From Mannheimia pernigra (GTDB taxonomy: Bacteria > Pseudomonadota > Gammaproteobacteria > Enterobacterales > Pasteurellaceae), in contig NZ_CP055305.1 in NCBI RefSeq assembly GCF_013377995.1, positions 744,001-808,000 of the forward strand: a stretch of 64,000 nucleotides of DNA, read 5' to 3'. Positions 59,671-64,000 of the stretch are shown one piece after another. Each line of letters begins with the position of its first letter. Position 1 is the first letter of the stretch. Both the position numbers and the translations under genes were made by a program. The notes under the pieces were generated by a model that had not been told where the DNA came from, did not search any database, and saw only the letters and a list, made by a program, of their open reading frames with translations.

Positions 59671-59790
59671 CGAGTGTCAATACTTATCTATTACAAGCGG
59701 TTAATTATGTTGAGTATTTTGCAAATTCTGGCGGTAAATCAACCGCTTGTTTTGGCACGAGTGAAACACTCGCGCCATCGGGGGGTAATT
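59645..59790. repeat. Imperfect inverted repeat with nested uptake-sequence hairpin
   Basis: CCCCCGATGGCGC...ACGAGTGTCAA (from about 59649) is answered by TTGGCACGAGTG...GCGCCATCGGGGG (to about 59786). Nested inside is ACAAGCGGTTAATTATG...AACCGCTTGT (about 59693-59750). The nested part is shared with the DNA before module 2. Confidence 0.65.
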
Positions 59791-62700
59791 AACGAACAAA
59801 TTAACCAACTGACTGGTCGCCGTTTTATTCAAGGCTATAACAACGATTTAGAGCAATACAAAGCCTTAATGAATAACGGAGTGAAATACGCTAAACAATT
59901 TAACCTTGCTGTTGGGGTTGGTTTAACCGCAAAACAGATGTCCGAATTGACAACAGATATGGTGTGGTTAGTGAATAAAGAAATCACACTGACTGATGGG
60001 CGAAAAGTAACAGCCCTTGTGCCACAAGTGTATTTGGTTGCTCGTAATAGTGACATTACTTCCCGAGGTGCAGTGATTTCAGCCAATCAAATTATCGGTA
60101 ATGTTGATAATCTCCAAAATAGTGGCGTGATTGCAGGACGGGATTTAACCCGAATTCACTCAAATCAACTGGAAAATCGAGGCACGATTTTGGGTGATAC
60201 GGTGGATTTATCGGCTAAGCAAAACCTCATCAACTTAGGCGGTAAGATTGAAGCGGTGAAAGATTTATCCCTTTATGCAGGCAAAAATCTCGAAATCAGC
60301 TCTACCCTCTCATCAAGTCAAAGTGCAGACGGCAATTTTGCCCGCACGGTGTTAGACCAACTCGCTTCGGTCAAAGTTACCGGTGAAGGTGGACGTTTAA
60401 CTTTACATAGTGACGATAACCTTACGATAAAAGCCGCTAATATTGAAAGCCAAGGTGCCTTAAACGCCAGTGCAGACAAGAGCTTACAAATTACCACCTT
60501 AAAAACTCAAAACAGAGAGCATTACAATGGTAACGCAGATAACTACTACCGTTTAGCTCAAGAAGCAGAGGTCGGTACACGTCTTTCGGGCAAAGATGGA
60601 GTGAAATTATTTGGTGTTGATGGTGTAACGCTCCGTCAAGTTGATGTAAGAGGTGATGGCGATGTTTCGGTTATCTCTCAGAAAGGTAATATCACTTTAG
60701 AATCAGGGCGTGCAAAAGAGTCATTAGCAACATCGGTTAAATCAACCTCAAAAGGATTATTTTCTAAAAGCAGTAGACTTTCTGAGCATGAGCACCAAAC
60801 TGATGTCGCGGTTGTTAATTCATTGCAGGGACAAAATATTACGTTTTATGCAGGTAATAAGATAACTGATGAAGGCTCAGTAGTTAAGGGGGTTGAGCAT
60901 ATTTACCTTGAAGGTAAAAATGGGGTGGAATTAAATACCGCACAAAATACGCATAGTGAACGTAATTATACAGAATTGAAAAAAGCAGGCTTAACAGCAA
61001 GCCTCTCTAGTGGTACTGCGCGTATAGGTGTGGGTAAAAACAAACAGAAAGATGCGAATACAGAGCGCCAAATAAGCCATATTGGTACACAATTAAATGC
61101 GGAGAATAGCAATATTACTGTGGTTTCAACCCAAGGTGATGTAACTGCTAATGCGGCTCAATTTGATGCTAAAAAAGATATCGTGATTGAAGGTCAGCAT
61201 GTTTATCTCAATGCAGAAATAGATAAACAGGATAACCAAGAAAGCCACTCTTCTAAATCTGCCGGATTTGGAATAGGCGTGGTTTACAATCCGGTAGCAA
61301 AATTAAAAGACTACTATGGCGAGCAATCCAGCCAAGGCTCAGCCAAAGGTATTGTTGGTAAGGTTGTGACTACCGGAGAGGCGATTGATAAAACCTCACA
61401 GCAACTTCTCAATGGCGTAGGATCATATTTTACCGCCAATAAAAAGCAAGAAGAGCGTTTTAACCAGACAGAAAAAGCCAATGTGGTTGAAATGAATGCT
61501 GGCGGTAACCTTGCTATTCATGCGAATAAAGGCAGTATCGTAAGTCAAGGTGCGCATATTTCAGCGAAGGGCGATGGCACATTTTGGGCAAAAGAGAACG
61601 TGCATTTTGATGTAGCCACCACAGAACAATCACAAAGCGGTAAACTTAAACAAAAAGGGGTAGATATTGATTCTTCTCGCCGCCTGACAGACATTGTTGG
61701 GGTTTACTCCGGCAAAGAAAAAGGTGATGGGGAGCTAGTTCAAGAGCAAGCGGGTGTACTTTCCTTTGGTGGTGCAACGACAGTGGTTGCGGAAAAAGGG
61801 GATATCACTTTAGCCGGCACGCAGTTGGTTAGCGATGGTAAGGTAAAATTATCCGCAGGGAATAATGTGAACATTACGACAGCTAAAACCACACAAAGGC
61901 AAGATGAAGCAGGCAAAAGCCATGGTTTTGGCGAAGCGGTGATTTCAGAAACAGAGCGTTTTTCCGGTTATAACCGTCAGTTGAATAGTCAAAATGGTCA
62001 TGCGGTTTCGCATCAAGGCAGTATGATAGCTAGCCTAAAAGATGATGTTGAAATTTATGCAGGCAAAGATTTCCACTCGACAAGCGGTCAAATTTTAGCA
62101 AAAAATCGCATAGCGTTAAGTGCGGAGAAAGTGACATTCGACACGGCACACAATACGGCGAATAACCATCATCACAGCAGTGATTTAAAATTTGGTCAGT
62201 TTACGCGGGTGATTTCACCGATTATTGACTTAGTACAGTCAGTGGAAAGCACATTGAAAGACAAAGAGGCCTCAGACCGAGTGAAGGCAGCACAAGTGCT
62301 GGGTTTAGCGGCACAGGGTTATATTTTAAACAACACCGTAAATAACGCCTTAAATCACAAAGATAACTCGGTATTATTCCGAGTAGAAACGGGGACAGGC
62401 TTAGCACACTCTCGCCAAAGTGGTGAAAACCGAGTGTCTGAAAGCTTAGGCAACCAAGTGAATGCACAGCATATCCATATTGAAGCCCGCAGTGGTAAAT
62501 TAAGCGCCATCCAAACGGACTTCACTTCAAAAGACGAGCAAGGCAAACGGCTGGCAAACAGCAGTGTGACGCTATCAGGCAGGGAAGGTGTTGAGCTACT
62601 TGCCGGAGAAAGTACGGGCTATCAACGTCATAAGAACCAAAGCTATGGTACGGAAGTCGGCACGGCATTAAGTGTGGGGGCGAAAACCGGCTGGTCGTTC

Positions 62701-64000
62701 TATGCCAAAGAGGGTTTCCAAAAAGGTAAGCAAACCTCAGAAAGCACGACATACCACAACAGCCATATAGACAGCGAGACCTTCAGGCTAAATAGTGGTG
62801 GTGATGTGACAATGAAAGGGACAACCGCCCACGCGAATAGCATTCACGCCGATATTGACGGTAAGCTGCATATTGAGAGCTTACAAGACAGCCATCACTC
62901 GAAAAGCACTCAAGGTGGGCTAAACACCAAAGTGGAGTTTGGTTTTGGTAGCAGTTGGGAATTTAGCGGGAATGCCAACCTTTCCGGTGGTAAATCGAAT
63001 GCCGGTGGTGTGACGAAGCAAAGCGGTTTATTTGCCCAATCAGGCGGCTATCACATTACTGCCGATGAAGTCGAATTAAACGCAGGAGCAATCGCTTCAA
63101 CCAATCCTGATAACAGCGAGCTGACGACTAACGCTATTACCTTTAGTGATATACAGAACCACAGCCAACACCAAGCGACAAGTGGTTCACTATCGGGCGG
63201 ATATTCACAATCAAATGGAGTGAGTGGCAGCCCTGGAATGCCGATGCACAGCCAAGGTAATGACAATAGCACAACCAAAGCGACGCTGACGGAAGGGAAA
63301 ATCACGCTGAACAAAGACAGCACGCCAACGCAAACCACAGCGAAAGCGTTGGGGATTAACACGGAGTTAAGCCAAGCCCACCGAGCAGTTGAACAGCCGA
63401 AAGATATCAATCAGGTGTTGAAAGAGCAACAAATCTTATCACAATCTGCCGGACAGGTTTCCGGTGCGGTAATAAGTTATGCGGATAAACAGCGTGAGGA
63501 GATAAAACAAGCGGAAGAAAAAGCACGGAAATCTGCTAAAGAAGCGGAGCAAGCAGGAGATATTGTCACAGCTCAAGTGAAATATCACGAGGCACAAATG
63601 CTTGAACGAGAAGCGGCTCGCTGGGAAACCGGGGGGGATAAAAAACGTCAAGTTAATGCAGTTGCGGCAGCATTAAGCCTTGCGGTGGCAGGCAAGCCGG
63701 CGGAAGCGATTGCCGCGGGCGCAGCATCGCCTTACATTAATGAGATCATTAAAGATATTACGGATAATGAAAACCTTAAAGCCCTTAATATACCGCTGCA
63801 TATTCTATGGGGAGCGGTAGAAGCTGAACTGGCAGGCGGCAATGCCAAAGTAGGAGCAGTAGCAGCGGGTGTTGGAGAAGTTGGTGCAACAGTATTAGCA
63901 CAGTCGGTATATGGTAAAGTTGCGTCGGATTTAACCACAGAAGAAAAAGCTAACCTATTGGCTTCAGCAAAATTACTGGCGGGGATTGCAAGTGGCGCAG
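59707..64000 (+). CDS. Third FhaB/CdiA exoprotein fragment, open at the window end
   Basis: The frame is open from about 59707 (MLSILQILAVNQPLVLARVKHSRHRGV, probably not a real start) to the end of the window, about 1430 codons. Homology to fhaB starts at INEQINQLTGRRFIQGYNN and is almost identical for about 650 bp, then diverges within a longer FHA-2 region. It reaches a pretoxin domain (EAEKARKSAKEAEQAGDIVTAQVKYHEAQMLEREAARWETGG ... ILWGAVEAELAGGNAKVGAVAAGVG), so a VENN motif and toxin are expected just beyond the edge. It has no secretion signal and lacks TPS, FHA-1 and receptor-binding regions. Confidence 0.78.
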   Translation, partial: MLSILQILAVNQPLVLARVKHSRHRGVINEQINQLTGRRFIQGYNNDLEQYKALMNNGVKYAKQFNLAVGVGLTAKQMSELTTDMVWLVNKEITLTDGRKVTALVPQVYLVARNSDITSRGAVISANQIIGNVDNLQNSGVIAGRDLTRIHSNQLENRGTILGDTVDLSAKQNLINLGGKIEAVKDLSLYAGKNLEISSTLSSSQSADGNFARTVLDQLASVKVTGEGGRLTLHSDDNLTIKAANIESQGALNASADKSLQITTLKTQNREHYNGNADNYYRLAQEAEVGTRLSGKDGVKLFGVDGVTLRQVDVRGDGDVSVISQKGNITLESGRAKESLATSVKSTSKGLFSKSSRLSEHEHQTDVAVVNSLQGQNITFYAGNKITDEGSVVKGVEHIYLEGKNGVELNTAQNTHSERNYTELKKAGLTASLSSGTARIGVGKNKQKDANTERQISHIGTQLNAENSNITVVSTQGDVTANAAQFDAKKDIVIEGQHVYLNAEIDKQDNQESHSSKSAGFGIGVVYNPVAKLKDYYGEQSSQGSAKGIVGKVVTTGEAIDKTSQQLLNGVGSYFTANKKQEERFNQTEKANVVEMNAGGNLAIHANKGSIVSQGAHISAKGDGTFWAKENVHFDVATTEQSQSGKLKQKGVDIDSSRRLTDIVGVYSGKEKGDGELVQEQAGVLSFGGATTVVAEKGDITLAGTQLVSDGKVKLSAGNNVNITTAKTTQRQDEAGKSHGFGEAVISETERFSGYNRQLNSQNGHAVSHQGSMIASLKDDVEIYAGKDFHSTSGQILAKNRIALSAEKVTFDTAHNTANNHHHSSDLKFGQFTRVISPIIDLVQSVESTLKDKEASDRVKAAQVLGLAAQGYILNNTVNNALNHKDNSVLFRVETGTGLAHSRQSGENRVSESLGNQVNAQHIHIEARSGKLSAIQTDFTSKDEQGKRLANSSVTLSGREGVELLAGESTGYQRHKNQSYGTEVGTALSVGAKTGWSFYAKEGFQKGKQTSESTTYHNSHIDSETFRLNSGGDVTMKGTTAHANSIHADIDGKLHIESLQDSHHSKSTQGGLNTKVEFGFGSSWEFSGNANLSGGKSNAGGVTKQSGLFAQSGGYHITADEVELNAGAIASTNPDNSELTTNAITFSDIQNHSQHQATSGSLSGGYSQSNGVSGSPGMPMHSQGNDNSTTKATLTEGKITLNKDSTPTQTTAKALGINTELSQAHRAVEQPKDINQVLKEQQILSQSAGQVSGAVISYADKQREEIKQAEEKARKSAKEAEQAGDIVTAQVKYHEAQMLEREAARWETGGDKKRQVNAVAAALSLAVAGKPAEAIAAGAASPYINEIIKDITDNENLKALNIPLHILWGAVEAELAGGNAKVGAVAAGVGEVGATVLAQSVYGKVASDLTTEEKANLLASAKLLAGIASGA

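Overview
The window is chromosomal DNA from a member of the Pasteurellaceae. The evidence is the gene content (oapA/oapB, a fused gshAB, a ComE1-like protein, a TIM with a cysteine-rich insertion) and many copies of the 9-mer ACAAGCGGT, the uptake signal sequence of the Actinobacillus pleuropneumoniae / Mannheimia / Bibersteinia branch, often as inverted pairs at gene ends. I cannot name the species.

1-29.9 kb is mostly core genome. On the minus strand a large IgA1-protease-type autotransporter with 15 tandem 63-bp repeats sits directly upstream of truD, then surE and a yqaA-like gene that leaves the window at its left edge. Next come tpiA, a mannose-type PTS operon (manXYZ, with a perfect CRP palindrome upstream, followed by yobD), gshAB, an orphan tyrosine recombinase, psd, a small ComEA-like protein, oapA-oapB, waaF-waaC, the str operon (rpsL-rpsG-fusA-tuf), tig, a cysteine-less rhodanese-like protein, secB, gpsA and cysE.

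29.9-42.1 kb is acquired DNA. A decayed IS3-family (IS150-type) element appears to lie inside the cysE terminator. It is followed by about 10.7 kb of minus-strand satellite-like genes: AlpA-like regulator, antirepressor, two small-terminase-like proteins, Icd/Ash-like protein, a P4-type helicase without a recognisable primase half, and a RelE/ParE toxin with an XRE partner. There are no capsid or tail genes and no integrase. An iteron cluster of GGTGA motifs lies beyond the helicase and TA genes and is a candidate origin.

42.2-64 kb is a two-partner secretion / contact-dependent inhibition (CDI) locus: an FhaC/CdiB transporter, a 3280-residue FhaB/CdiA exoprotein and a chain of toxin-immunity modules. 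The expressed exoprotein ends in an effector with a possible Ser-Asp-His hydrolase triad, followed at a one-base overlap by a small lipoprotein that is a candidate immunity protein. Downstream lie two orphan VENN-type cdiA-CT/immunity modules without secretion signals (one candidate RNase-like, one candidate membrane-acting with a two-TM partner). Then come a frameshifted remnant of an exoprotein signal-peptide (ESPR) region and a large third exoprotein fragment that is still open at the window end. Long direct repeats between the full gene and these fragments would allow in-frame toxin switching by homologous recombination. This locus and the satellite are the most unusual parts of the window.
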